Origin: Ophioderma brevispina
Lineage: Eukaryota; Echinodermata; Ophiuroidea; Amphilepidida; Ophiodermatidae
Direction: 5' to 3'
NCBI GenBank assembly: GCA_023653785.1
Contig: JAMKCH010088216.1
Location: forward strand, 165,723-229,722
DNA length: 64,000 bases
Made by a program: the position numbers and the translations under genes. The notes under the pieces were generated by a model, which was given only the letters and a program-made list of their open reading frames with translations, searched no databases and was not told the DNA's origin. Below are positions 1 to 11,758 of this stretch, one piece after another. Position 1 is the first letter of the stretch. Each line of letters starts with the position of its first letter.

Positions 1-437
1 CTGCAAGTAAATTTGGTACCATTATAAAGAACAATCTTTTCTAAAGACGTCTGTATCAATTTAGAGGCGGAAATCGACGGAAATCATAACTTCCGGTTTA
101 TATTTCAAAAATTATGATTTTCAATAGATTTTTCAGACGTTTAGGGATTAAAATTTCTTGAACGGGAGAAATTGTGTTCACCTTATCTTAATATATTATT
201 TTGCAAAGAAAGACTTTACAATATATAGAAGCATAGATAAATTAAAATTACCTTTAAAGAGATACAGAGTTTTGATTGCATATTGATGTTTTTTAGCTTG
301 GAAATAATTTTAGAGCAATTTTGAACTTTAACTGGAGAAAAAAGTAACTTCAAAAATATACAAGAGTTTAAAAACTTTTGGAAAATATTCTTGAGAGCAC
401 CTTCTTTCCAAATAGCAATAAAAAATTTAAAAAAAAA
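1..437. other. AT-rich flank, nothing recognised
   Basis: No coding exon, RNA gene or clear repeat is visible. The sequence is AT-rich and leads into the retroelement debris that starts near position 438. Confidence 0.5.
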
Positions 438-800
438 ACAGTGGTCGCCAAATTAGGGTTTTGGCACACTTTGACTCTGCCCTGGCCCACTGTGCAGCGG
501 CCTCTAATCGACCTTTTTGCAGCAGCCGGGAACAACCAGCTCCCGACATACTGTTCCTGGGGAGCGGACCAGATGGCGTTCACCATAGACGCAATGACGA
601 TCAGCTGGGACAGGATCTCGGCATATGCATTCCCCCGATAGCGATGATACCCAGGATGCTGGAGAAGCTCTCGAGATCCAGCGGGTGCAACATGCTTATA
701 ATAGCACACACTGGCCCAGACAGATGTGGTTTCAGAAAGTACTTCCTCTCACGGGGACGGACCTTTTTACCTCCCAGGCAGACGGCTCTAGCCAAACTGT
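438..800 (+). pseudogene. DIRS-like retroelement fragment (end of RNase H)
   Basis: The + strand encodes DLFAAAGNNQLP, then CSWGADQMAF and a segment ending in IAMIPRMLEKL. This matches the C-terminal part of the RNase H region of DIRS-type tyrosine-recombinase retrotransposons, where a 'DLFA...N.QLP' block is typical. The frame changes near 625 and the piece is not a working gene. A close copy of about 250 bp lies at 1550-1800, but there it sits in its proper place downstream of the RT/RNase H start, so this first piece is a partial duplicate. No terminal repeats of the element were recognised. Confidence 0.6.
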
Positions 801-879
801 GGTTATGGCTTCTTGCCTTATCGCCAGCTTCACAGCAGTCCTTCCCCAATGCCCTACATATGAGATACATAAAGCTTCA

Positions 880-1187
880 CGTTCTATCCAGCCTCAAGAG
901 AGACCGGTTGATGAAGGATATACATGTCTCTCCAAAGGTCCACCACGACCTCAGTGGATACAACCTCACAACATTCACCCCGGGCGGTCCCGCTTCCAGG
1001 CCCACCATAGACACGACACTGGAAAGGCTGGCGATTGGCAGTGTCTTGGACTCCAGCCATTGCAAAGCATCAACCTTCTGGAGTTGTGGGCGGCCCGCCT
1101 GCCATTACGGCACCTACTTCCCAAGGTCAAGGACCAGACGATCACCCTACGCTGCAACAACCTCACGGTGACTTATATAAACAAGCA
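880..1187 (+). pseudogene. DIRS-like RT end and RNase H start, interrupted
   Basis: The + strand gives LKRDRLMKDIHVS, a segment with IDTTLERLAIGSVLDS, and then INLLELWA and VTYINKQG. In DIRS/PAT-type elements this order is the end of reverse transcriptase followed by the start of RNase H; the '.INLLEL.A' and 'YINKQGG' blocks are characteristic. The aspartate of the usual TDN motif reads as a cysteine-asparagine pair (RCNNLT), which argues for a dead copy. The reading frame shifts between 960 and 1030. It is cut at YINKQG by the MITE at 1188-1375, and the RNase H sequence resumes after it. Confidence 0.65.
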
Positions 1188-1375
1188 GGGCCCGTTCTAG
1201 AAACTCAGTCGTAAATCTACGTGCATACTATGTCATGCCTGCGTGGACCAAGTTGTCCAAAGCACTGTGTAACTGGTATGAAAAGGTCTGTTATGTAGGA
1301 CATACGCCATGTGTACTCATGTACACATGAATTAGTATACACGTAGGGTTACGCACGAGTTTGGGGAACGGGCCC
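1188..1375. mobile_element. 188-bp MITE with GGGCCCGTT inverted ends
   Basis: The ends are inverted: GGGCCCGTT at 1188-1196 and AACGGGCCC at 1367-1375. Inside is a perfect 9-bp stem, CATGTGTAC/GTACACATG, at 1308-1329. A relative of the left end lies near 27700-27790, sharing words such as gtccgttc, actcgtcgtaaa and gtgcatact. The element splits the RNase H coding region of the DIRS-like retroelement. The superfamily is not determined because the target duplication is ambiguous. Confidence 0.6.
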
Positions 1376-2187
1376 CTGGGAGAACACGCAGCCTGACTAT
1401 ATGTCTCCCGGGAGCAGGCAACATTCTAGCGGGTACCCTGTCGAGAAGGGGAACAATCTTCCATGCCCCGACCAAGGTCAGGGGCTTGTCGATGGAATGA
1501 CACCTCAACACAACAGTGTGCAAGGTGGTCTTCAACATACTCGAGTGGCCCTTTAATCAACCTTTTTGCAGCAGCGGGGAACAACCAGCTCCCGACATAA
1601 TGTTCCTGGGGAGCGGACCAGATGGCGTTCACCATAGACGCAATGACGATCAGCTGGGACAGGATCTCGTTCCCCCGATAGCGATGATACCCAGGATGCT
1701 GGAGAAGCTCTCGAGATCCAGCGGGTGCAACATGCTTATAATAGCACACACTGGCCCAGACAGATGTGGTTCCCGTAAGTACTTCCTCTCACGGTGGTGG
1801 AACCGTTTACCTTCCGATAAGGAGAGACCTCTTGATGAACCCGGACAAGACTCTTCTAGCGACAATTCAGACCCTTCACCTGACTGTATGACGACTTTCA
1901 TCAGATCCTACACAGCAGCAGGCCTTTCTGAAGAGGCTGCTGTCCTGGCAGGAAATGCAAGGCATCCTTCAACGAGAAAAGACTTACAATGTCAGTATCA
2001 GGAAGTACCACGCATGGTGCCAAGACAACAAAGTCAATCCTTATATAAGGAATCTTTGGGAAACGTAGCAGAGTTCCTCACATGGGTTTTCCAGCAACAA
2101 GGGGCCAGCTCACGCTCCATGAGAGCCTGCCGCACTGCCGCAGCTTCTGTCCATCATGGCTTCTCTGGGGGGATTTACTGTGTCTAA
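1376..2187 (+). pseudogene. DIRS-like RNase H end and tyrosine recombinase start
   Basis: After the MITE the + strand continues with GNILAGTLSRRGTIFHAP and EWHLNTTVCKVVFNILEWP, then the DLFA-like block, i.e. the remaining RNase H. From about 1860 it encodes LSEEAAVL and HPSTRK, then in another frame KTYNVSIRKYHAWCQDNK, and then EFLTWVFQQQGASSRSMRA. This resembles the N-terminal SAM-like domain of a DIRS tyrosine recombinase. The catalytic recombinase domain is absent. At least two frameshifts are needed, so it is a fossil. Order (RT, RNase H, recombinase) is as expected for DIRS elements. Confidence 0.65.
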
Positions 2188-2368
2188 TTCACCTGTCCTG
2201 AATGAACTCTTGAAGAGAATGTTTCACGAGTGTCCTCCTAGGAAGTCGCTTGTCCCAGCATGGGACTTGAACAGGGCCCTGTGCTCCTAGCTGAGCCACC
2301 GTTCTAACCTATGGATCAAGCTAACATGGAAGACCTAACCAGGAAGATGCTGTTCCTAAATCATGACT

Positions 2369-4016
2369 ATTCTATTTGTTAGATTACCTGTTCCTATCAT
2401 TTTGACCACCATTTTGAAACAAGTGCCCTCTATCATTGAAAACTGTGACTAAGAATTTGACATGAAGCTGAAAACAACTCCTTATGAGTATATTATCAAG
2501 GTCCACATTTGAAATCACACTCAACATATTTTCTGAAGCACTTTATACATGACTACTTTATTCTTTATAGGCTTTTTTATCATTTTGGCCGCCATTTTGA
2601 AGAAAACGTCAATGATAATTTGATATTAGGTTGAAAACAATTGAATATGGGTTAATCAATAAGGTCCACATTGAAAACCAGACGTAATCAATTTTTCTGA
2701 AGCACTTTATGCACGACTATTTTATTCTTTATAGGCTTTTTTATCATTTTGGCCGCCATTTTGAAGAAAACGTCAATGATAATTTGATATTAGGTTGAAA
2801 ACAATTGAATATGGGTTAATCAATAAGGTCCACATTGAAAACCAGACGTAATCAATTTTTCTGAAGCACTTTATACATGACTACTTTATTCTTTATAGGC
2901 TTTTTTATCATTTTGGCCGCCATTTTGAAGAAAACGTCAATGATAATTTGATATTAGGTTGAAAACAATTGAATATGGGTTAATCAATAAGGTCCACATT
3001 GAAAACCAGACGTAATCAATTTTTCTGAAGCACTTTATACATGACTACTTTATTCTTTATAGGCTTTTTTATCATTTTGGCCGCCATTTTGAAGAAAACG
3101 TCAATGATAATTTGATATTAGGTTGAAAACAATTGAATATGGGTTAATCAATAAGGTCCACATTGAAAACCAGACGTAATCAATTTTTCTGAAGCACTTT
3201 ATACATGACTACTTTATTCTTTATAGGCTTTTTTATCATTTTGGCCGCCATTTTGAAGAAAACGTCAATGATAATTTGATATTAGGTTGAAAACAATTGA
3301 ATATGGGTTAATCAATAAGGTCCACATTGAAAACCAGACGTAATCAATTTTTCTGAAGCACTTTATACATGACTACTTTATTCTTTATAGGCTTTTTTAT
3401 CATTTTGGCCGCCATTTTGAAGAAAACGTCAATGATAATTTGATATTAGGTTGAAAACAATTGAATATGGGTTAATCAATAAGGTCCACATTGAAAACCA
3501 GACGTAATCAATTTTTCTGAAGCACTTTATACATGACTACTTTATTCTTTATAGGCTTTTTTATCATTTTGGCCGCCATTTTGAAGAAAACGTCAATGAT
3601 AATTTGATATTAGGTTGAAAACAATTGAATATGGGTTAATCAATAAGGTCCACATTGAAAACCAGACGTAATCAATTTTTCTGAAGCACTTTATACATGA
3701 CTACTTTATTCTTTATAGGCTTTTTTATCATTTTGGCCGCCATTTTGAAGAAAACGTCAATGATAATTTGATATTAGGTTGAAAACAATTGAATATGGGT
3801 TAATCAATAAGGTCCACATTGAAAACCAGACGTAATCAATTTTTCTGAAGCACTTTATACATGACTACTTTATTCTTTATAGGCTTTTTTATCATTTTGG
3901 CCGCCATTTTGAAGAAAACGTCAATGATAATTTGATATTAGGTTGAAAACAATTGAATATGGGTTAATCAATAAGGTCCACATTGAAAACCAGACGTAAT
4001 CAATTTTTCTGAAGCA
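2369..4016. repeat. Satellite array, 164-bp unit, about ten units
   Basis: The word 'ctgaagcac' recurs at 2533, 2697, 2861, 3025, 3189, 3353, 3517, 3681 and 3845, and a final truncated 'ctgaagca' at 4009; the period is exactly 164 bp. The unit starting at 2533 is slightly diverged, the later ones are almost identical, and an older unit with many changes can be traced back to about 2369. Each unit contains ttttggccgccattttgaag, whose complement CAAAATGGCGGCC matches the YY1 consensus. The right edge is abrupt (…ctgaagca|acggtttg), the left edge is graded. Confidence 0.9.
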
Positions 4017-6029
4017 ACGGTTTGAGAACATTGAGTACATCCGCGGAAAATATACATTTGTATATTTCCCCCGAATTAAGAATGATCCGTTTAAATAGAA
4101 AAATCCATGCAATATCCCCCAAAGGTATACAATAGCTCATTGGGAATAGTGGTAGTACTTTATTGAACAAGAATGAGAGATTACAAAAAAAGCAATACAT
4201 TAACAACCATAAACAGATGACATTCTATCTGATAACACTGCGCAGTGCATTTCTAGATCATATCATTAAATTCAATTAGAATTCAATGGCCGTAACAAAA
4301 TGACCAGGCTATATAAACATACAGATATAGGGCAGTTCAATAGCGTCTTTACACGGGATAATTCAGTGTAGGTGGAGCACCTTCTATTTACCAACATACC
4401 TGAAATGGAATATAATTGTAAAGAGGATTTTATTTCAATCATTAGTGTTGACGTACAATAACTTGAAACATGATAGAGGGTACCAAAATAACAACACATA
4501 TTACACATACCGTATGACCATGCTTACTACTAAATATATTCTTTAAAAACCACTAATAATTTAAGTCAGCATTTTATTGACAATCACAATATAATTCAAT
4601 TTTGTTACCTTTCTCTTTATTTTTGCATAACATACATAGCTTATATTAATCAAAATCTTTTATAACATTAAGTACATTAATCAAAACCTTTTATAAAATT
4701 TAATACCTATTAAACAGTAACCTGCTTTCTCTATGAAACTAAAAATAAACACTATATAGATATAAATTTATATATTCAGAAGAGGTTTGTTTATCACACT
4801 AAACTTCAAGTGCCCTCTTGGTTATTACAATTGTATGTCTACCGACACGTTCGGAAAAGCAATCTGTGAAGACCTTGTTAACGTCAGCGCCCTTGGCTCT
4901 CACCATTGTGGGTCGGATGAAATGGAAGAAAACATTTTGAAAATAAAGGTTGAAAAAAGCCATCAGCTACGCTAGTTTTGGGGCATCTTAGCTTGTGGTC
5001 GATGTGCTACACCAGAGTGATTGGTGCATCCTGGGCGGGAATTTAATGTCCATTATTTCACCAACACCTAAAATTATTTATTCATGCATTAGAATACTAA
5101 ACATAAACTGAGAGATTAAAAGACATCATATAAAATACACGTTACGCTACAAATGCTGGATGTGATGGAGACCATTGCAACTCCCAGAGCTTGTATTCGG
5201 ACATTTTAATAAGGGCCCAATCTTGGATTTGTATGGACATTTTAAGTTGTATATACAATGGGTTGCAATGTTTCTTGTAATAACTTGGCTGAAAATGTTG
5301 TACAATCATTGTGACACTATCAGAGTAATTATTTTTATGTCATTGGTGATATGAGTATATCTAACATGTATCATTCCTGTCAGCAGTGAAAATACAGCCT
5401 AAGCCTATTCATAATACTCAATTATATAATCAATAATCATTCCGATGATGTCACAACCAAGTAAAGAACTGTTTCTGTCCCTTCTTTGTTACTCCCCCCA
5501 CCCAAAAAAAATAAAAATTCCTGCTGTTAAAGTTAAATACAACATCTCTATCAATTTAACATCAATGTCTAGCGATATTTCAAGCAGAGATTGATATTTT
5601 CTACAGTTATGGTCTGACAGTGGAACATCTTGTTAAGATATCTATATACAATTTAAGATATATTGGACAGGTGCATATACCTGTGTTAGTCTGTTTGGCA
5701 GGAGGAGCGCACTTTGGTAACAGACCCATCGATATCATCATATTACCTTCAGAGACCAATAGTCTCACACACAACTGTGTAGCAGTAAGTTACCACAGTG
5801 CTGAGTACATTTTATCTACACACTATACATTCGTTACTCCTATGTATTTATTGACAACTGTAGCAACTGACCGTTCCTGATATTCGAAATAATTTGATGA
5901 TTCTGCTTTTACGTCCTTCATACGAGTACAGGTCCCGAACACTGAATTCCATTGCACATACCTGTCGATGGAGACCTCATATAATGTTCTTTAAAGGGGC
6001 AGTGCTTATCACAATCACATGGGAATTTT
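4017..6029. other. Non-coding stretch, nothing recognised
   Basis: AT-rich sequence with short chance reading frames only. No splice-flanked exon with protein-like content, RNA gene or confident transposon was found. Confidence 0.4.
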
Positions 6030-6208
6030 TGGATATTTATTCATCTTTCCTGGAGATAGCCCCAGCGCACAACATAGCGTTTGAAAAAACCCTGGTGCGC
6101 TTGGCCGGCTTCGAAAAACCTGCGACCTCCGCACTTACTAGCACGGCGCTCTATCTCCAGGGAGTTAACAATAAATATCCATCCTTGTCTACCTGGAGAA
6201 CTAAGTAT
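6030..6208 (-). mobile_element. tRNA-derived SINE fragment
   Basis: On the - strand the sequence reads tagagcgccgtgctagtaag (A-box-like) followed by ggtcgcaggtttttcgaagcc (degenerate B box), then ggccaagcgcaccagggtttt and tgcgctggggctatctcc. Two relatives lie at 46376-46500 and 46617-46757, sharing the phrases 'tatctccaggaaagat', 'gcgctgg', 'ggccaggcgcac' and 'ggaactaag'. It is a SINE, not a tRNA gene, since no cloverleaf can be drawn. Confidence 0.55.
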
Positions 6209-9200
6209 TTAACTTTCATATAGGCAATATACCTTTTTTTCAGAAGGCACTATCACGATTTTGGCTAAATCATAAAATCGAAAAGAAAACATCTGTATGC
6301 CGCATCTTAACAATACCTTACAAAGTGGATAGACTGAACGCAACTATAGACAAAATCGTAAAGCTGATATCATATCTTTGAGTACTGTTGTTTGCTTCTA
6401 TTTCAGTATAATTTTCAAGTTGCAGAAAATACTTATGAGAAATCTACAGACATATTCCTTCACTTTTCAATACGACTTATCGCTGTGTCTTTAAATGACG
6501 AAAGGGATCTAAAAACCAATGTCGAAATTTTGGGAAAGTGATACTTTTGAAGATATGGTGACAATTCTCCAATTGCCTGTGGTTCGATTTAGTCTTTACT
6601 TTCACATAGAGTAATTTAATTTGATCATTTCCCTTCTGAGATTTAGATTTTTAAACTAAGTCCCATTTTGTTTTATCCTGTAGTATTAGTATTAACGGTG
6701 GTTGTACATGCTTGAAATAACTATAAGCCGACTATAAATACAAGAAATTTCTGTATAAATCCAGTTCCATTGTTTAAAATTTCAAAATTAGAACCCTCCC
6801 TGAAGATACATATCATACAACTGTAACTACATAGCTGCGATAACATTTAAAAGCCTTGTCACACTTTCTATCAGATTTCAAAGGGTCCTTTCTAGACTTC
6901 AAGGTGGGTAAAAAATCGTAGAGCTTTTCTGCTGCTAGATTTTTATTTTTGTATTACCGTAACACTGTTTTATATTGTGGAAACACGTGCTTTTTGAAGA
7001 GTGCACCTATTCCATTCTATAGTGTAACGTGCCGTATAAAGATTTTAAATAATAATACAAGATTGAAATAATACTTCTTTCCTTAGGAAGTACCTAATCT
7101 AAGAAAATGGGCGATCTTGGAAACATATCTTATGAAACATCGAAGCTTTCATTTGTTGTGAGTAAATCAATCCTTCTATTGCACTTCTATGTACAGAGAA
7201 AAACCTTCCCAACTGAAGATGACCTAAAATTTATTAAATTTATTCTGAGAATAATCTGTTTTTCAATGTATATAAAAGCCCTTTCATTTGTTAACCGCAG
7301 TAACATACCTCAAATAGTACTTTCTCATATACTCGCGTACCAGTCATAGTCTTTGGTGACCTGGTTAATAGCTCATAAAGCCTATCGTCGCGGCCACGAC
7401 ATAGTGTCGAATTTGTTTTTTGGTCAAATTGAAGTTAGTATTTGATTCTGGTTGCATTTTATGTACTCTTTAATTGTACCCAAAAATAAAAGTGAAATTA
7501 CATCTCCCAACCAAAATGCCGCAGTCGAATAACACCCGTTTGTATAAAAGGGGTTTCACAAACAATCGATACGTATTCGATAGCTTTGCATGTTCAAATT
7601 CTCAAAGCACACAGAGAAATTTGAACGAATACGTATTCGCAGGGACAAGCTTGCCACGTCAGTGATCAAAATCGATAAAGGTTATCAAAGTTTAAGACAA
7701 TCGGTGAAATTTACCTTTCTATACTTCATGAGGGACATTGTCATGATTATTTCACATTTTAATTTTTTGTGTTTTATATGTTCCTTGGTACTTATTGAAC
7801 CTACGGTCTGTCGTCGTGAAAAAGAATTATATCCAAGTTTTGTAGTTTTAACATTTGTACACATACACCACATTATATCTAGTTTTTTTGGGGGGGGCAT
7901 AGTGACTTGCCTCGTATTACCAAAGGGAGGAGTTACCACCCGCAATAACTTTCCCTGTTTACGCAAACTTAAAAACTTTCGTTAAGTCTTCATTACTTAC
8001 ACTTCCACATCCTCTGCTAATTTTTGGCGAAACAAATGTGAAGGTAGCACCCTCACGCGGGGTTTAGCGTCCAAAGTCGTTGTGGTAGTGGTTTCTACTA
8101 CCTCAACTTATCCCCCGTATTGAAAATGCAGCAATTCTGATTGGTCAGTTTTACTGCATTATTCTGCAATAATGAGCCCTAATCATTTTATTTTCATTAA
8201 TCAGCATACAAACTACCCAAATAAGGCATCTTACATTTAAACCTCTACAAACAACAATAATAAAATCCAGTTTTTTAGTTAATAGAAGAACTTTGTCTTA
8301 TCATCTAGGGGCTCAAAATGGATCCTTCGCGAGGAGCGGGAAAATAAAATAATGGACGCCATTATTTAGTTTTTCCGACCTCGAGGACATTATTCGCCTA
8401 TAAATGATACTGCATTTACCCTTTAGTTATTAGTCCATTTGTTTAATTGGCACTGTTTATGGCTCTAAAATAATTTATGTCGATTAAAAAACTAGTCATT
8501 TTCCATATATTTGGGCAAACCCCGCATGAAAATCCAATATTCCACTTTTTTATGCAATGTTTTTTTTCATTATACGCTGATGTGTGTCTGTGGATGGAAA
8601 TGGACCACTTTTGCCAAACTTGTGAACTTATGACGTCATTGTGAGCCATACTAGGTTATGTTGGAAGCAGTAGAAACGGGGACCAATGATATATCAACGG
8701 TATACCAACATCGAAATTCATTATTGCTTATAATAATGAATTCTCGGGTGTTTTTAACACACCATCCCTAGTAAAACGTGTTGACATAAATAGAATTGTA
8801 AACATATTGCGAAGGTTTATTTTCTTTGATGTTAACTTTGATATTTGCAATAAATAATTACTAAATATACATCATTTAAAAAAAACTCGCCTTCAGGACA
8901 AATTGATATTTTCTTTGAGGAAGGTGTTTGTAAAAGGTTTAGTGTCCTCTAAATTGCTGAGATTATGGTTAGATGTTATGAGTTATATTAATTGTTTCAA
9001 GTTTTGAGATATTTTAGCGGTCACATTTACTTTAAAAGATAGGAACTATTATATGTAATGAGAAAATTAAGGAAAAGAGAAAGATACCAATGTATCCTCC
9101 AAACTCTTTTGAGTTATGAACACATTCCAGTTTACATGTTAAATATTTTCTGAGCTCAATTTTTGAACAGTTCTAGCCTATAGTTTATTGTGTGTGTTGA

Positions 9201-11551
9201 CAAACAGGCGTATATTTATTAATTTGATATAAATGCCCGACAATGGTTGTGTTCCTTCTAACGTGTTACTCTTGAAGTTATCTGTTTATTTCTGCAAATA
9301 TGAGGTTAAAAAACATATTGGGACTAATTAAGGATATTACTTTTAAGGAGCCACATTTGATAAGAGGTTGTAATTTTTGAATTCGTTGGTCATCATAGTC
9401 AGTCTGCGCTATATTTTACAACGAATGATAATACAACATTGAATGTTTCCCACTTTAACCGGCTTATGGAAGTCGTTGTATACAAATTGCATGTTTGGAA
9501 AATATAAACCACATGCAATAGACAATGCGTCGTCGTCGTAGTCTCGTCATCATCATCATTCATCATCATCAAAATCAGTAGCATCATTGTGCGCGTCAGT
9601 CGATGTTTCCTTATTTCATCGTATGCCACTACATCACCTCCGTTAATTCTTAATCATTGTGGCATCATCGGCCCTCATCATTTTAAAAAAGTTAAACATA
9701 ACCCCGTCACTTATAGTAAACTCACCATACCAACATTAGCAATCAACGGGTTTCATGCAGCGAATACGTATTCGACTCCTTAGGACAGCGAAGCAAACCT
9801 TTGGGGGTCTGACAAACAATCGAACCATATTCAGTGGCCATTGCATAAGAGCAAAACAGTGCTTTTCTTGGATATGTTAATAATGTCGTCCGTTAGTAAC
9901 CATTCATGTCTTTAAAACCCATACACACTTAAAAAGACATATTTCCTTTATTTCAATTTAATTACACGCATTTCATAAGTAAACTCACTTTCAAACGCCG
10001 TTTTCTCAGAAACTAGCATTTATGCTGATTCGACAATATGCAGAAACCACGACGATATATACCGGTAAATAAAGCACAATGGATGTGTCATACACACAAA
10101 TAATGCTCGCTAGGCCATTAGTAACCGTGGGCATTTTTGTGACTTGACCAGTTAATTAATTGGCAGAGAAGCCCTTTCTTGTTCAGTCGTACTGATCTTA
10201 TCAGTACAGTTGCTTTGTGAAAGGTTTATCACAAAATTCCCCTGATCCATTAAGTACTTATTTCGCAGGGCGTCACACAGGATATTTGATCATAATACAT
10301 TGGAGCTATTGTCGGATCAATAGTAAATTGCCTGTTTTAATAATGTGATCCATGTAGGACAACTCGACTAATTTGCCTATATTGCCGTCAGTGTTGAAAA
10401 AAGCAAGGGCCCTACTGACAACCCCTGAGTTCCGGTAATTGCATACTGAGGATAATATGCAATAGTGGATTTGTCGTTTAATTAAATCATAGGCAATTTC
10501 TCAGATCCCTCCGCACATTATCAAAATATACATGAAATGTAATTGGAGCGGAAAATTGATTTTAACAGTTAAAGAAGTGCACATATGGTTCATTGGACAT
10601 TCATATGTTGATTTAATAATACAAATACACTGTGTTCAGTAAAAGGGAGTAGAAAATTGCTTTCTTGAAAAAGAACAATATAAACCACCATTCAACCCTT
10701 TAAAATAATGTTTTTATATAATTTTGAGTGTATCCTTGGTCACATATTTTAAGAAAATCAGATTATAAATGACATAAAAACACCTTCCTACAAGTAGCAG
10801 GACTGTAAATACACTAAACTAAACATATTTTTTGTGTGTGAATCCCCCGCATAAAAAACAATTTTAAAAAGCTTTAAAAAAAGATATTTTTGCAGTTCTA
10901 GAATAAGAATTTGACAACCCTCGTCTTACTAAGCTGTTTTGTAACACGGTTTACTATGGGGTGGTACCCCTCGGCAATTCGGTATAAAGCCTTTGATGCT
11001 TATGATTTTGATACCGTTGGATAGCTATGGTTCATTTCTTTCCATTGATACCAAAATAAGTACCAACATACATAGAATGGCATCACAATGACGTAATAAA
11101 GTCTGCGAGTCGGCAAGATTGAAAATCCGTGTTTTTATGTGTTTTCATTCATCAGCTCTAAATTATGGCAATTGACTAAACGTGGAGTTTTACTAACCAT
11201 ACCAAGCACATGTACCCCCTTCGATTTTGACGACATACCCCAACCCCCGTGAAAGTGCTACCTTCACATTTGTTTTGACTAAAAAAGGATGAGAAAAAAA
11301 TTACCTGGAAAGCTTTTGGCAGAGGAGAGTTCACTGCGGGTGGGTGGGTGGGTGGGGGGGGGGGGTTAATCCTTTCACCCCATGATTATTGACTTATTAT
11401 TCTTGATACAAATTAGAATAGCAATAAGCAATCATGATTTTTAGTACCAGCACAAATGGAGGCTTGGGAGGTTCCTACACTATTTATTGTATTTGATCTA
11501 GTAATTTAAATAAGAAAAAACCATTCTCCGTTTTTTTTTTTCGTTCTACAG
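6209..11551. other. Upstream region or intron of the tetraspanin gene; mostly unassigned
   Basis: The first tetraspanin exon (N-terminus and start of transmembrane segment 1) must lie in this stretch or left of it, but I could not identify it. Visible items are: the palindrome gaatacgtattc at about 7627 and 9759, with a near copy at 7567; a CAT/CGT-rich microsatellite at 9528-9590; a short inverted pair (acaaatgtgaaggtagcac near 8033 and its complement near 11262); and a GGGT/poly-G run at 11338-11366. No other exon is supported. Confidence 0.4.
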
Positions 11552-11758
11552 TGTGCTGGAGCGGGAATACTAGGTTTCGCGTTATGGCTCCGGTACAACT
11601 CCGGTTACTTTGCAGACTTACCAGAGGTAGAGAACTCAAGTTTTGAAGCTTTTTACATAGCATGTTATATACTGATGGCTGCAGGGGGTATCATCATGAT
11701 TGTGGGAATCCTAGGATGCTGCGGTGCAATGAAAGAAAGCATGTGTTTACTATTCGTG
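11552..11758 (+). CDS. Tetraspanin exon: TM1 end, small loop, TM2
   Basis: Acceptor tttttttcgttctacag and donor gtg|gtaagt flank 69 codons in phase 0. The translation starts CAGAGILGFALWLRYNSGYF, the second half of TM1 and the start of the small extracellular loop. It continues through a hydrophobic TM2 (ILMAAGGIIMIVGILG) to GCCGAMKESMCLLFV, the hallmark intracellular turn with its two juxtamembrane cysteines, which are palmitoylated in the family. The preceding exon should supply the cytoplasmic N-terminus and the conserved asparagine of TM1. Confidence 0.93.

Noticed and set aside
438..2187. An intact retrotransposon or retrovirus-like gene
   Set aside because: Several frameshifts, an internal MITE, no catalytic RT motif and no recombinase catalytic domain.
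2369..4016. Regular repeats as a CRISPR array
   Set aside because: The whole 164-bp unit is repeated with no unique spacers, in animal DNA; it is a satellite.
7107..7158. ATG-started segment MGDLGNISYETSKLSFV with a gtgagt donor, as the missing first tetraspanin exon
   Set aside because: It lacks the hydrophobic first half of TM1 and its conserved asparagine, so joining it to 11552 would leave TM1 incomplete.
11338..11366. Poly-G run as a regulatory quadruplex of the tetraspanin gene
   Set aside because: It is a simple GGGT/G tract; similar runs occur in many MITEs here and nothing ties it to the nearby acceptor.
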